Shown: positions 1-8,222, counted from the stretch's first letter. The stretch: 64,000 nucleotides of DNA from RYN-111 sp963760125 (GCA_963760125.1 CAVXBV010000012.1:124001-188000), one strand, 5' to 3'. Notes: generated from the sequence alone by a model not told the origin. Numbers and translations are program-made.

Positions 1-339
1 CTGGGCATCAGCCAGGAACTCCGTGCGGTCGTCGCGGATCACGGCATCGGGGTACAGCAGCACCTGCTGCTGGTGCAGGACCACGGCGCGGTCGTCCCCC
101 AGCGCCCGCCGGGCGTGATGGGCCGCCTTGCGGAGGTTGGCTCCGCCAGCGTCTGCGGGCAGCGCAGGCCAGAGCGCGTCGATGGCCTCGTCGCGGAGCA
201 ACCGGTGACCGGGCGAGACGGCGAGCAGCTGGACCAGCTCGGCCGAGCGGCGCGTCGGCCAGTCGGGGACCGCGCTCGCGCCGTTGACGCGGACGTCGAA
301 CTCCCCCAGCACCCGCAGTTCCACCTCAGTGCGTGCCAC
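1..339 (-). CDS. SARP/BTAD-type transcriptional regulator, N-terminal part (cut by window start)
   Basis: The minus-strand reading frame from a GTG at 339 runs off the window start without a stop. It begins VARTEVELRVLGEFDVRVNG and continues with WPTRRSAELVQLLAVSPGH and ANLRKAAHHARRALGD, the pattern of the OmpR-like winged-helix DNA-binding domain of SARP regulators and related LuxR-type proteins carrying a BTAD domain. These proteins usually act as cytoplasmic activators. The 128-bp gap to the divergent globin gene probably holds both promoters. A second in-frame GTG at 369 is possible. The rest of the protein, and so its subclass, is outside the window. Confidence 0.7.
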   Translation of the reverse strand, partial: MARTEVELRVLGEFDVRVNGASAVPDWPTRRSAELVQLLAVSPGHRLLRDEAIDALWPALPADAGGANLRKAAHHARRALGDDRAVVLHQQQVLLYPDAVIRDDRTEFLADAQ

Positions 340-467
340 GAGCGGACCGTACCGCCGCCCGGTGCGCACATCCGCCTGCCTGAGCGGGGCAACGGGCCGG
401 GAACGTCTTGGGAACGGCGCCGGGGCCAGCCTTGCCCCCTCGTTCACATCCCGACCAGGAGGCTCAC

Positions 468-854
468 ATGACCACCACCACGACGCCCACCACCGCACCG
501 CTGTACGAGCGCATCGGAGGTCACGAGGGGCTCGAGCGCATCGTCCCGACGGTGATCGCCCTGCACCTCGAGAACCCGATCGTGGGCGAGCGCTTCCGCA
601 ACGCCAAGAAGGCCGTCCCCGAGCTCGAGCGCCTCGCCATCGAGTTCTTCGCGACGGGCCTGAGTGGAGAGCCGTCCTACGACGGGCTCTCCATGGCGCA
701 GGCCCATGCCGGCATGGGGATCAGCGCCGAGGACTACCTCGCGGTGCTCGACGACATCCTGGCGGCCCTGAAGCAGCACGACGTGGGTCAGCAGGAGTGC
801 GCCGAGCTGCTGGCGATCGCCTACAGCCTGAAGGACGACATCATCGGCCGCTGA
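468..854 (+). CDS. Truncated (2-on-2) haemoglobin, group I-like
   Basis: A 128-residue cytoplasmic globin, the usual size for truncated haemoglobins. The start is the ATG at 468 because an AGGAGG lies at 457-462; an ATG at 408 would add 20 unlikely residues. LYERIGGHEG (residues 12-21), EFFATGLSG (59-67) and MAQAHAGMGI match the family, with His80 as the probable proximal haem ligand. By my alignment to mycobacterial GlbN, the usual B10 tyrosine position is Ile30 and the preceding aromatic is Val29, so ligand handling may differ from NO-dioxygenating GlbN. It is transcribed away from the SARP-like regulator. Family is clear; role in NO or O2 chemistry is inference. Confidence 0.85.
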   Translation: MTTTTTPTTAPLYERIGGHEGLERIVPTVIALHLENPIVGERFRNAKKAVPELERLAIEFFATGLSGEPSYDGLSMAQAHAGMGISAEDYLAVLDDILAALKQHDVGQQECAELLAIAYSLKDDIIGR

Positions 855-893
855 TCTGCGCTGGCCGGGCGCCTGGCCCGCCCGGCATCGTGG

Positions 894-2438
894 CTAGACC
901 TGCTGGGCCAGGTCCAGCGCAGCCAGGTGGGCGAACACCATGCAGGACGCGATGGGGTTGCCACCACCCGGGTAGGTCGTGCCGCTGACGGCGGCCTGCG
1001 TGTTGCCCGCGGCGTACAGGCCAGGGATGACCGCCCCCTGCTCGTCCAGGACGCGAGCGTGCGCGTCGGTCCGCAGCCCGCCCTTGGTCCCGAGGTCGGA
1101 CAGCCCGAAGGCGGCCGCGTGGAACGGTCCCTGGGCGACGTGCACCAGCGGCGACCGGCCGCCGGAGAAGCTGCGGTCGTAGGCCTCCTCCCCGCGCCCG
1201 AAGTCCTCGTCGCGGCCCGCGGCCACGAAGGCGTTGAACCGCTCGATGCTGTCCACGAGAGCCTGTGCAGGGACGCCGATCTGCTGCCCGAGCTCAGCCA
1301 GCGTGTCAGCGGTGTGCCACAGGCCGGCCCGGCGGTACTCCTCGGTCTCCCCCATGGGCACGGTCGTGGCACGCACCGGTGGACGGGGCCCGTCGCGGTC
1401 GTCGTAGACCATCCAGAAGGGAAGGGTCATCCCCTCCTGCTCCTGCCGTTCCAGGACGACCCGGCCGATCCGGTCGTAAGGCAGGGACTCGTTGACGAAG
1501 CGGCGTCCGGCCTGGTCGACGAACACGCCGCCGGTGAACCAGAGCGAGAAGCTCGACGACCCGTCAGGGTGGGTCACACCGGGTGACCACCAGGCCTCGG
1601 TCATGAGGTCCGTACTGGCCCCGACGGCGACCGCCGCTTCGAGTGCTTCGCCGAGGTTGCCCGGCGCGCCCATGGAGTCGGTGGCCCGGCCCGGGACCTG
1701 GTAGCGGTCCCTGAGGGCCTGGTTGGCCTCGAAGCCGCCCGCGGCGAGCACGACCCCGCGGCGCGCGCGGATGCGGCGTGGCCCCGTGCTGTCGTGGACC
1801 ACAGCCCCTACGACGCGACCGTCCTCGCGGACCAGCTCGCGCAGCGGGGCGTTGAGGCGCAGCTCGGCACTGGCCTGGCCGCTGAGGGCGAGCAGGAGCC
1901 GACCGATGAGCGCCCGGCCTCCGGTGAGCATCGCTGCCGGCGCGTGACCCGCGCGCTCGGTCGGCACGGTGTCGCGCAGGCTCGCGGCGAGGACGCCGAC
2001 GTCGTCCGGGGACAGCGGGGTCGGGATGATGTGCCGTCCGCCGGCGCGCGCCTTGGGCGCGGCCCCGAAGTAGTCCGGCCAGGGCAGGACCTGGAAGGCG
2101 AACGCGTCGTCCTGCTCCAGGTAGTCGACGAGCGGTGCCCCGGTGTCGAGGAACGCGTCCTGGAGCGCCTGCGGGGTCCGGTCACCGACGACGGCGCGGT
2201 AGTAGGTGCGTGCGTCCTCCAGGGTGTCGTCGTCGCCGGCGCGGCGAAGGACAGCGTTGCAGGGCAGCCACATCCCCCCACCGGAGTAGGCGGTCGTGCC
2301 GCCGAAGCGGTCGGTGGCCTCGACCACGAGCACGTCCAGGCCCTCGCGGGCGGCGGTGTAGGCGCCGGTGAGTGCCCCTCCTCCCGAACCCGCGACGAGG
2401 ACGTCGCACTCCTCGTCCCAGGACAGTGCTTGCGTCAC
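894..2438 (-). CDS. FAD-binding 3-ketosteroid-delta1-dehydrogenase-like flavoprotein
   Basis: A 514-residue flavoprotein of the succinate dehydrogenase/KstD superfamily, which introduces a double bond into 3-ketosteroids or related ring ketones. The N-terminal Rossmann motif GSGGGALTGAYTA (about 17-29) is followed by FGGTTAYSGGGMW, as in KstD proteins. NESLPY and a C-terminal Y-P-G-G-G (Tyr489 to Gly493) correspond to catalytic Tyr and Gly positions described for KstD1, while ANQAL and AAGG mark the FAD domain. The start is a GTG with an AAGGGGA about 7 bp upstream. It lies 24 bp downstream of a co-oriented secreted BNR protein, so the two are probably co-transcribed. The exact substrate is not shown by sequence; a fumarate-reductase-like activity is the alternative. 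Confidence 0.8.
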   Translation of the reverse strand: MTQALSWDEECDVLVAGSGGGALTGAYTAAREGLDVLVVEATDRFGGTTAYSGGGMWLPCNAVLRRAGDDDTLEDARTYYRAVVGDRTPQALQDAFLDTGAPLVDYLEQDDAFAFQVLPWPDYFGAAPKARAGGRHIIPTPLSPDDVGVLAASLRDTVPTERAGHAPAAMLTGGRALIGRLLLALSGQASAELRLNAPLRELVREDGRVVGAVVHDSTGPRRIRARRGVVLAAGGFEANQALRDRYQVPGRATDSMGAPGNLGEALEAAVAVGASTDLMTEAWWSPGVTHPDGSSSFSLWFTGGVFVDQAGRRFVNESLPYDRIGRVVLERQEQEGMTLPFWMVYDDRDGPRPPVRATTVPMGETEEYRRAGLWHTADTLAELGQQIGVPAQALVDSIERFNAFVAAGRDEDFGRGEEAYDRSFSGGRSPLVHVAQGPFHAAAFGLSDLGTKGGLRTDAHARVLDEQGAVIPGLYAAGNTQAAVSGTTYPGGGNPIASCMVFAHLAALDLAQQV

Positions 2439-2462
2439 GGCGGTCCCCTTCGCCTGGAGCGG

Positions 2463-4049
2463 TCAGCCGCGGGTGTCGCGGACGAGCGCCTTCGTCCCGC
2501 GCAGCGCAGGGCCGGAGATCTGACGGTAGACGACGCCCCGACGTGCGCCGGACGCGCCGTGATCGTCAGCCGTGAGGCCCGGCTGGAAGCCGGCGAGGCG
2601 CTTGGTGGAGCACTCGCCGATGCAGGTGTCGACGCCCGGGGCCCACATGCGGCCCTGGTCGTTCGGCGCTACGACGACGTCGACGAAGTCGTAGACACGT
2701 CCGCACCGGCCATCGCACTCGCCACGGTGGACGGGGTCACCGGGCTTGTTGGTGATCGTGGACACGAAGGTCGGGTTGTCCGAGAGCGCGTCGGTCGTCA
2801 CGACCGCGTAGTAGTTCCAGGCGCGTGCCTTGTCGCGCGCGTCGTCCTCGGGACTGCCCGGGAAGAACAGCGCGAGCTTGCCGGGATCGCCGACGTCGAC
2901 GGTCGGGAAGTTCACGGCGTGGACGCCGGGCGGCGCGATCATCCGCGGCTTGCTCCACGTGAGCCCGTGGTCGCGCGAGACGACCAGGTACGGCAGGCGG
3001 AACTTCTCGTCGTACCAGGTGTAGTAGAGGTTGCCGAGCCGGTCGGCCACGACGGACGTGTCCGGGTCACCGGCGCCCAGCGTCGTCGCGACGGTGCGGG
3101 TCGACCAGGTGAGCCCGCCGTCCTCCGAGACGCCGAGGACCAGCCGGCCGCACTCGTTGCGCGGCAGGAAGAGCCGTCCGTCGAGGTCCGTGACGACGTG
3201 TCCGTGCAGGCTGCCGCACACGGTGCTGCCGCTGGTGGCGACGGGCTGGGACGGGGAGGTCCCGGCCTCGACGTAGGTCCTGCCGCCGTCCGTGCTGTTG
3301 GCGCACGCGATGCGGGCGATGGTGTTCACGCAGTAGTAGACGATCTTCGGGAAAGAAGGGTCCGTGGGGACGAGGCGCGGGTTGCCCTTGGGCGGGACAC
3401 CGGCCACCAGGGTCTGGTGGTCGTTGGCGCCGGCGACGTTGGCGAAGCCGGTCCCGAAGGTCTCCCCGTTGTCGTCGGTGAACGTGATCGCCGTGCCCGC
3501 CAGCAGCAGGTCGACGTTGAAGGCGCGCCCGAAGTCCGGGTCCACGTAGACGTACGGGTCGAAGGTGACCTCGTTGCCCTCGGTCCCGCCGACGCCGGCG
3601 GGCAGCGGCTTGAAGCTCCGGCCACCGTCCCTGGACTGGTAGACGACCGTGCGGGGGAAGCGGCGGGCGTCACTGCTCGCCCGCGAGTCGAACGACAGCG
3701 TGGGCACGTAGACGGTTCCGGCCTTGTTGACCCCAATGGTCGGCTCGGCGGTGTCCCGGGGCAGCACCGTCTCGGCGAAGCGCAGCGGCGTGCCGCGGTA
3801 GGAGATGGCCCGGTTGGCCGCCGGCTGCGTGGTGCTCGTGACGAGCGCGCCGTGATACGCCACGGTCGGCGCTGTGGAGGCTCCCTTGGGCGGGCCCGCG
3901 GCTTCGGCGGTCAGGGCCACCGCTCCGACGACGGACAGCAGGCAGGCGGCAGCAGCGAGGCGACGCGGGGACAAGGCAGGCTCCAGGGACCGGGTACGGA
4001 CGTTGCAGGACACCTTCGCCGCCGACGGCCCGCCTCCTGCCGGCATCAC
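2463..4049 (-). CDS. Secreted Asp-box (BNR/sialidase-fold) repeat protein, paralogue 1
   Basis: A roughly 520-residue exported beta-propeller-type protein. A signal peptide is visible (RRLAAAACLLSVVGAVALTAEAAG). Several Asp-box motifs of the form S-x-D-x-G-x-x-W/F follow: SRDGGRSF, SEDGGLTW, SRDHGLTW. No FRIP arginine motif of true sialidases is seen, so enzymatic activity is doubtful. Cysteine-containing segments (YYCVNTIARIAC, ECDGRCGRVYDFVD, DTCIGEC) recur in the paralogue at 17625-19025. The start is uncertain: ATG at 4049 or GTG at 4013, which would give a more compact signal peptide. It probably heads an operon with the KstD-like gene. Function unknown; substrate binding outside the cell is a guess from fold and context. 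Confidence 0.75.
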   Translation of the reverse strand: MMPAGGGPSAAKVSCNVRTRSLEPALSPRRLAAAACLLSVVGAVALTAEAAGPPKGASTAPTVAYHGALVTSTTQPAANRAISYRGTPLRFAETVLPRDTAEPTIGVNKAGTVYVPTLSFDSRASSDARRFPRTVVYQSRDGGRSFKPLPAGVGGTEGNEVTFDPYVYVDPDFGRAFNVDLLLAGTAITFTDDNGETFGTGFANVAGANDHQTLVAGVPPKGNPRLVPTDPSFPKIVYYCVNTIARIACANSTDGGRTYVEAGTSPSQPVATSGSTVCGSLHGHVVTDLDGRLFLPRNECGRLVLGVSEDGGLTWSTRTVATTLGAGDPDTSVVADRLGNLYYTWYDEKFRLPYLVVSRDHGLTWSKPRMIAPPGVHAVNFPTVDVGDPGKLALFFPGSPEDDARDKARAWNYYAVVTTDALSDNPTFVSTITNKPGDPVHRGECDGRCGRVYDFVDVVVAPNDQGRMWAPGVDTCIGECSTKRLAGFQPGLTADDHGASGARRGVVYRQISGPALRGTKALVRDTRG

Positions 4050-4081
4050 GCGGCTGTCATGAAGGCCCGTACGCTCGGCTC

Positions 4082-4348
4082 ATGTGCCGCAGCATCAAGC
4101 CGCTGAACAACTTCGCGCCCCCGGCCACCGACGACGAGGTCCGCTCCGCGGCGCTCCAGTACGTCCGCAAGGTCGCGGGTGCGGCGAAGCCGGCCACCTC
4201 CAATGAGGCCGCTTACGCTGCTGCGGTGGAGCAGGTGGCGGCCGCCACGCGCACGCTGCTCGACACGCTCGTGACCAGCGCCCCGCCCAAGGACCGAGCC
4301 GTCGAGGCCGCCAAGGCCAAAGCGCGAGCTGAGCTCCGCTACCGCTGA
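4082..4348 (+). CDS. DUF2277 family protein
   Basis: An 88-residue soluble protein beginning MCRSIKPLNNFAPPATDDEV, the diagnostic start of the DUF2277 family, followed by ALQYVRKVAGAAKP and a helical tail AATRTLLDTLVTSAPPKDR. Length equals the family norm. No catalytic role is known for the family; the invariant Met-Cys-Arg start suggests a functional Cys2. It is divergent from the BNR gene (33 bp apart) and runs into the stop of the MarR gene with a 3-bp gap. No clear ribosome binding site precedes the ATG. Confidence 0.85.
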   Translation: MCRSIKPLNNFAPPATDDEVRSAALQYVRKVAGAAKPATSNEAAYAAAVEQVAAATRTLLDTLVTSAPPKDRAVEAAKAKARAELRYR

Positions 4349-4351
4349 TCG

Positions 4352-4783
4352 TCAAGCGCCGAGGCGCCGCAGGACGTCGAGGAACGTCGCGTAGTCCTGC
4401 TCGCCGATCTCGGCGATCAGGGCCTGCTCAGCCTGGGTCAGCGCGCCCTCGAAGTCCGCGTTCACCCGCTCCCCAGCTCGCGTGAGGACGACCAGTGAGG
4501 CGCGTCCGTCCTCGGGGTCCTGGCGGCGTTCGACGACGCCGAGCCGGACCAGGGCGTCGACCGCCTCCCCCAGCGCCTGCTTGGTAACGCTCGCGCGTGC
4601 CGCGAGGTCGGTCTGGCGCATGCCCCCCGGGGGCACCAGCTGGAGCAGTCGCAGCCGTCGTGGCCCGAGCTCGCGGGCGACGTCGTCCAGCAGCGGGTCG
4701 AGCTGCCCAGCGAGTCGGCGCTGGACGGCCTCGAGCCAGGCGAAGACGTGCTGCGGCCGTTCCGGCTCGGTCATGGTGGACAT
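4352..4783 (-). CDS. MarR family transcriptional regulator
   Basis: A 143-residue dimeric winged-helix regulator. The DNA-binding core runs from about 45 to 110: QTDLAARASVTKQALGEAVD as helix-turn-helix, then ERRQDPEDGRASLVVLT as the wing. The terminal helices form the dimer interface. A second start codon three residues in (MTEPERP) is possible. It is divergent from the SDR-RCCR fusion gene, with a 65-bp spacer holding repeated TAGTCAGG elements. Self-repression and control of that gene is therefore the likely role. MarR proteins usually respond to small aromatic or oxidised ligands; the ligand here is unknown. Confidence 0.85.
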   Translation of the reverse strand: MSTMTEPERPQHVFAWLEAVQRRLAGQLDPLLDDVARELGPRRLRLLQLVPPGGMRQTDLAARASVTKQALGEAVDALVRLGVVERRQDPEDGRASLVVLTRAGERVNADFEGALTQAEQALIAEIGEQDYATFLDVLRRLGA

Positions 4784-4848
4784 CCGTCTTTAGTCAGGTA
4801 CCTTGACGAAACTAGTCAGGGCGGTTGACGATAACAGGAGGTTCCGGC
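4784..4848. promoter_or_regulatory. MarR/SDR-RCCR divergent promoter region with repeated TAGTCAGG
   Basis: The sequence TAGTCAGG occurs at 4791-4798 and again at 4813-4820, spaced 22 bp or about two helical turns. Between them, CCTTGAC (4801-4807) and GTCAGGG (4815-4821) form an imperfect inverted repeat with a 7-bp spacer. A TTGACG at 4803-4808 could serve as a -35 element. AGGAGG at 4836-4841 sets the ATG at 4849. These are plausible MarR half-sites, but no binding is demonstrated. Confidence 0.5.
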
Positions 4849-6474
4849 ATGCGGGTGCTCGTAGTGGGTTGCGGTCTGGTGGGCAAGGAGCTTGCTCGCC
4901 GGCTCCGGGCGGAGGGCCACACGGTCGTGGGGACGACGACCACCCCGGCCAAGGTGCCGGCGCTGCAGGAGGTCTGCGACGAGGTCGCCGTCCTGACCGG
5001 CTCCGACGCGGCCAAGGTCCACGCGGCCGCTGTGGGCGCCGACGCGATCGTCGTCGCGGCCGGTCCGACGGCCGCCCAGGCGATGACCCGTGAGCAGCGC
5101 CAGCGCAGCTATCGCCAGGTGCTGGTGGAGACCGCGGAGTCGGTGTCCACCGCTCCCGGCCGTCCCCACATCGTGATGCTGTCGTCCCTCTCGGTGTACG
5201 GCGATGCCGCCAACCACCTCGACGTCATCGACGAGTCCGCGCCTCTCACGAGCAGCGACGACCCGAGCCCGTCGATGTTCCAGGAGGCCGAGCGCACCTA
5301 TCGCGAGTCCGGAGCCCCCGTGACGGTGTTCCGCTGCGCCGACATCACCGGGGGTGAGGACCCACCGGTGCTGGACAAGCTGCGCATGGCCCATCAGGTG
5401 CTCGGTGGCTCGGTGCCGTTCCACGACGAGGCGTTGTTCTACCGCGTCCACCTGCTGGATGTGGTTGCGGCTTGTCTGCACGCCGTGACCAAGCAGGTGC
5501 AGGGGACCTTCAACCTCACCCACGCCGAGGTGCCCCCGCCCATGCAGCCATTCTTCGACGCCCTCTGCGTCCTGGACGGCATGCCCCCGTTGACCTACCG
5601 CAACGAGCTGCGGGCGCCGACCAAGCCCGTGTCCGTCGACGCACTGCTCGCCACCGGGTTCGCGTTCACCCACACCGAGGTGGAGAGGATGCCCCAGCCG
5701 GGGGACGAGGCGCCCGTGAGCGGCGTCCCGCCGCTGGACACCTCCGGCCGGGCGCTGGTCGAGGGCGTCCTGGCGCGCCTCGTGCCGGCCTTCGACCTCG
5801 TCGAGCAGACGGCGGCCCACCTGCCGCTCCGGGCAGTCGGTGGGCCGCTCGACGGCCAGTCCATCGGCTCGCTCCGGCTGTACACCGGCGCACACGGCCT
5901 GCGCGTGGTGCACAGCGCGCTGACGATCGAGCAGTTCGGCATGGACACCCACCAGGTGTACGCGTTCACCGAGCGGGACTCCGCCGTCCCGCACTTCTTC
6001 CTGGACACGGCGATCTCCCCGGAGACCCAGGGCACCTTCCACTTCGGCCTCGACCTCGTCCCGCGCGTGGACCTCGGGGCGAACCTCGACTACTCCCTCG
6101 CGGTCTACGGCCCGCTGAACGACGTCCGCGCCGAGGCGCTCGGTCGGCCGGGGGTCCTGCCGGTGCCGTCGCTCGGGCCCCTGCAGTGGTCCATCCGCTC
6201 ACCCTGGATGACCGCGGCGATCGTGGCACCGGGAGACCTCGCCCAGCTGGCGGACGTGCTGGACGCCTACCTCGACCGCTGGTGCTCCTTGCTGACCGAT
6301 GGCCTGGACGCCGAGATCACCAAGGGGCTCGGCGACCCCGACCTCGCCGAGCGCGATCGGCGCAACCGTGCCGCGATGTTCTCGGCCCGGACCAATCCTG
6401 TGTGGGGCCTGCTCGACCGTCTGGTGGGTCCGGAGAGTGCCCGGGCCGTGCGTGCCCTCCTGCAGACCGCCTGA
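4849..6474 (+). CDS. Fusion of NAD(P)-binding epimerase-like domain and red chlorophyll catabolite reductase-like domain
   Basis: A 541-residue two-domain protein. The start is fixed by AGGAGG at 4836-4841. Residues 1 to about 280 form an extended SDR/epimerase fold: MRVLVVGCGLVGKELARRL as the dinucleotide loop, then MLSSLSVYGD with the catalytic-type Ser-x-x-Tyr region. Residues about 310-541 resemble the plant RCC reductase family (PF06405): PHFFLDTAI, LDLVPRVDLGANLDYSLA, LQWSIRSPWMTAAIV, and a C-terminal ERDRRNRAAMF followed by DRLVGPESARAV, matching in order the conserved blocks of that family as I recall them. RCC reductase is a ferredoxin-dependent bilin reductase relative acting on a linear tetrapyrrole. 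The fusion implies a built-in hydride supply or a paired step. It is divergent from a MarR regulator. Family assignment of the C-terminal domain is by motif recall, not alignment. Confidence 0.7.
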   Translation: MRVLVVGCGLVGKELARRLRAEGHTVVGTTTTPAKVPALQEVCDEVAVLTGSDAAKVHAAAVGADAIVVAAGPTAAQAMTREQRQRSYRQVLVETAESVSTAPGRPHIVMLSSLSVYGDAANHLDVIDESAPLTSSDDPSPSMFQEAERTYRESGAPVTVFRCADITGGEDPPVLDKLRMAHQVLGGSVPFHDEALFYRVHLLDVVAACLHAVTKQVQGTFNLTHAEVPPPMQPFFDALCVLDGMPPLTYRNELRAPTKPVSVDALLATGFAFTHTEVERMPQPGDEAPVSGVPPLDTSGRALVEGVLARLVPAFDLVEQTAAHLPLRAVGGPLDGQSIGSLRLYTGAHGLRVVHSALTIEQFGMDTHQVYAFTERDSAVPHFFLDTAISPETQGTFHFGLDLVPRVDLGANLDYSLAVYGPLNDVRAEALGRPGVLPVPSLGPLQWSIRSPWMTAAIVAPGDLAQLADVLDAYLDRWCSLLTDGLDAEITKGLGDPDLAERDRRNRAAMFSARTNPVWGLLDRLVGPESARAVRALLQTA

Positions 6475-7608
6475 TCAGCGGGCGGCGGCGGCGTTCAGCT
6501 CCTCCAGCGTGGACGTCGCCTCGAGGTACTCCCCGACCCAGCGCTCGATCACGGCGGCCGTCTTCTCGACCTTGGTGAACTGACCCACCACCTGGCCGAC
6601 GGGGTTGAACGCGACCTGGACGGTCTCGTCGGGATGGCGTTGCGTGGCAGCCACGGCGATCCCGGAGACCATGTACTGCAGCGGCATCCCCAAGGGATCC
6701 GGGGTGTCGCTGCGCTCCCACGCGTCGGTCCAGTCGTTCTTCAGCATCCGGCACGGCTTGCCGGTGAACGACCTGCTGCGGACCGTGTCGCGTGACGTCG
6801 CCGCGACGTACGCCGACTGCTGGACCGAGGTGTTCTCGGACTCCTCGACCATCAGCCACTGGGAGCCGGACCAGGCGCCCTGGCAGCCCAGCGCCAACGC
6901 GGCGGCGATCTGCTGGCCGCTGCCGATGCCGCCGGCGGCGAGCACCGGCCGCGGCGCGACTGCCTTGACGACCTGCGGCCAGAGCACGATGGACCCGACC
7001 TCACCGCAGTGCCCACCGCCCTCGCCGCCCTGGGCGATGATGATGTCGACGCCGGCGGCCGCGTGCTTCAGGGCTTGGTAGGGCGAGCCGCAGAGCGCTG
7101 CGACCTTGCGCCCCGCGGCGTGGATGTGGTCGATCATGTCCGGGGGCGGCGTCCCCAACGCGTTCGCGATGAGCGTCATCTTGGGGTGCTTCAGCGCGAC
7201 GTCCACCTGCGGGGTCGCGGTGGCCTCCGTCCAGCCCAGTAGCTGAAGGCTGTTGTCCTCACCAGCCGGCGGCAACGGCACGTGGTGGTCGCGCAGCAGA
7301 CCGCGCGCGAACTCCAGGTGCTCCTGCGGCACCATGTCGCGCAACAGCTGGGCGAGGTCGTCACCCGACAGGTTCGCGTCCATGCCCTCGTACTTGTTGG
7401 GGATCACGATGTCCACGCCGTAGGTGTGATCGCCGATGTGCTCGTCGATCCAGTTCAGCTCGATCTCGAGCTGCTCGGGCGTGAACCCCACCGCGCCGAG
7501 GACACCGAAGCCGCCCGCCCTGCTGACGGCCACCACCACGTCGCGGCAGTGTGTGAAGGCGAAGATGGGGAACTCGATGCCGAGCTCGTCGCAGAGAGGG
7601 GTGTGCAC
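6475..7608 (-). CDS. Nitronate monooxygenase family FMN protein
   Basis: A 377-residue TIM-barrel flavoprotein of the 2-nitropropane dioxygenase/nitronate monooxygenase family. Start is the GTG at 7608 with AAGGAG six bases upstream. Motifs: HTPLCDELGIEFPIFAF at the N-terminus, then AGGFGVLGAVGFTPEQL, GVDIIIAQGGEGGGHCGEVG as the FMN phosphate region, PVLAAGGIGSGQQIAAAL and QGAWSGSQWL. Family members oxidise nitronates, but many actinobacterial ones act in lipid pathways; IpdC of steroid catabolism belongs to the same superfamily though it looks different. Its stop lies directly against the stop of the convergent fusion gene (0-bp gap). Its place within a steroid island hints at a catabolic role, which is inference. 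Confidence 0.8.
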   Translation of the reverse strand: MHTPLCDELGIEFPIFAFTHCRDVVVAVSRAGGFGVLGAVGFTPEQLEIELNWIDEHIGDHTYGVDIVIPNKYEGMDANLSGDDLAQLLRDMVPQEHLEFARGLLRDHHVPLPPAGEDNSLQLLGWTEATATPQVDVALKHPKMTLIANALGTPPPDMIDHIHAAGRKVAALCGSPYQALKHAAAGVDIIIAQGGEGGGHCGEVGSIVLWPQVVKAVAPRPVLAAGGIGSGQQIAAALALGCQGAWSGSQWLMVEESENTSVQQSAYVAATSRDTVRSRSFTGKPCRMLKNDWTDAWERSDTPDPLGMPLQYMVSGIAVAATQRHPDETVQVAFNPVGQVVGQFTKVEKTAAVIERWVGEYLEATSTLEELNAAAAR

Positions 7609-7709
7609 GTCGGTCTCCTTGGGCGCGAAGGTCTCTGCAGCCTCCGTGCCGCGGTCAACCTCGTCAACTGCCCAACCGGTCACTGGGACAGCCGGTGCTA
7701 GGAAGGCGC

Positions 7710-8213
7710 ATGGCGAACTGGCGTGGGATGGCGGTCCGGATCCTGAAGCAGGCGGTGAAGGCGCAGGTCGCCGGCACCAGGACGCGGCAGCGCACCCCGA
7801 CGACGTCGGGCGGGGCCTCGCGCAGCGCGCCGCGTCGTCACGTGCGCGGGCGCTCCTTGGCCTACGCGCCCAACCTCGACGGCGCTGCCGACCCGGGAGA
7901 GATCGTCTGGACCTGGGTGCCGTACGAGGAGGACGCGTCGCAGGGCAAGGACCGCCCTGTTCTGGTGGTCGGTCGTGACGGAAAAGAGCTGCTGGGCCTG
8001 ATGCTCTCGAGCAACAGCGACCGGGACGGCCAGCGCGCCTGGCTCGGCCTCGGTGCCGGGGCGTGGGACGGCGACCAGCGGCCGTCGTGGGTCCGGCTCG
8101 ACCGCGTCTTGACCGTGCCGGAGCACGGCATCCGGCGTGAGGGCGCGGTCCTGGATCGCCGCCGCTTCGACCTGGTGGCCGCACGCCTTCGTCGTGATCA
8201 TGGATGGCGGTAG
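7710..8213 (+). CDS. PemK/MazF-family protein without adjacent antitoxin
   Basis: A 167-residue protein. The C-terminal two thirds look like the PemK/MazF fold: GEIVWTWVPYEEDASQGKDRPVLVVGRDG followed by LLGLMLSSNSDR and WVRLDRVLTVPEHGIRREGAVLDRRRFDLV, with the G-K-D-R-P-V-L-V motif typical of the family. MazF proteins are endoribonucleases. An Arg/Thr-rich basic extension of about 45 residues precedes the domain, and no small antitoxin gene lies upstream, so an ordinary toxin role is uncertain. ATG at 7710 follows GGAAGG closely; an in-frame ATG at 7728 is possible. Confidence 0.7.
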   Translation: MANWRGMAVRILKQAVKAQVAGTRTRQRTPTTSGGASRSAPRRHVRGRSLAYAPNLDGAADPGEIVWTWVPYEEDASQGKDRPVLVVGRDGKELLGLMLSSNSDRDGQRAWLGLGAGAWDGDQRPSWVRLDRVLTVPEHGIRREGAVLDRRRFDLVAARLRRDHGWR

Positions 8214-8222
8214 GTTGCGGCG

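Noticed and set aside
2463..4049. Calling the BNR proteins sialidases
   Set aside because: Asp-boxes are present but no FRIP arginine motif or catalytic Tyr/Glu pattern is visible.
1794..4106. 770-codon open frame on the + strand
   Set aside because: It overlaps two well-supported minus-strand genes and its product has the Arg/Gly/Val-rich composition of an antisense shadow.
6475..7608. Assignment of the nitronate monooxygenase as IpdC of steroid ring degradation
   Set aside because: The N-terminal HTPLCDELGIEFPIFAF and the insert after residue 60 differ from IpdC as I recall it; only superfamily membership is safe.
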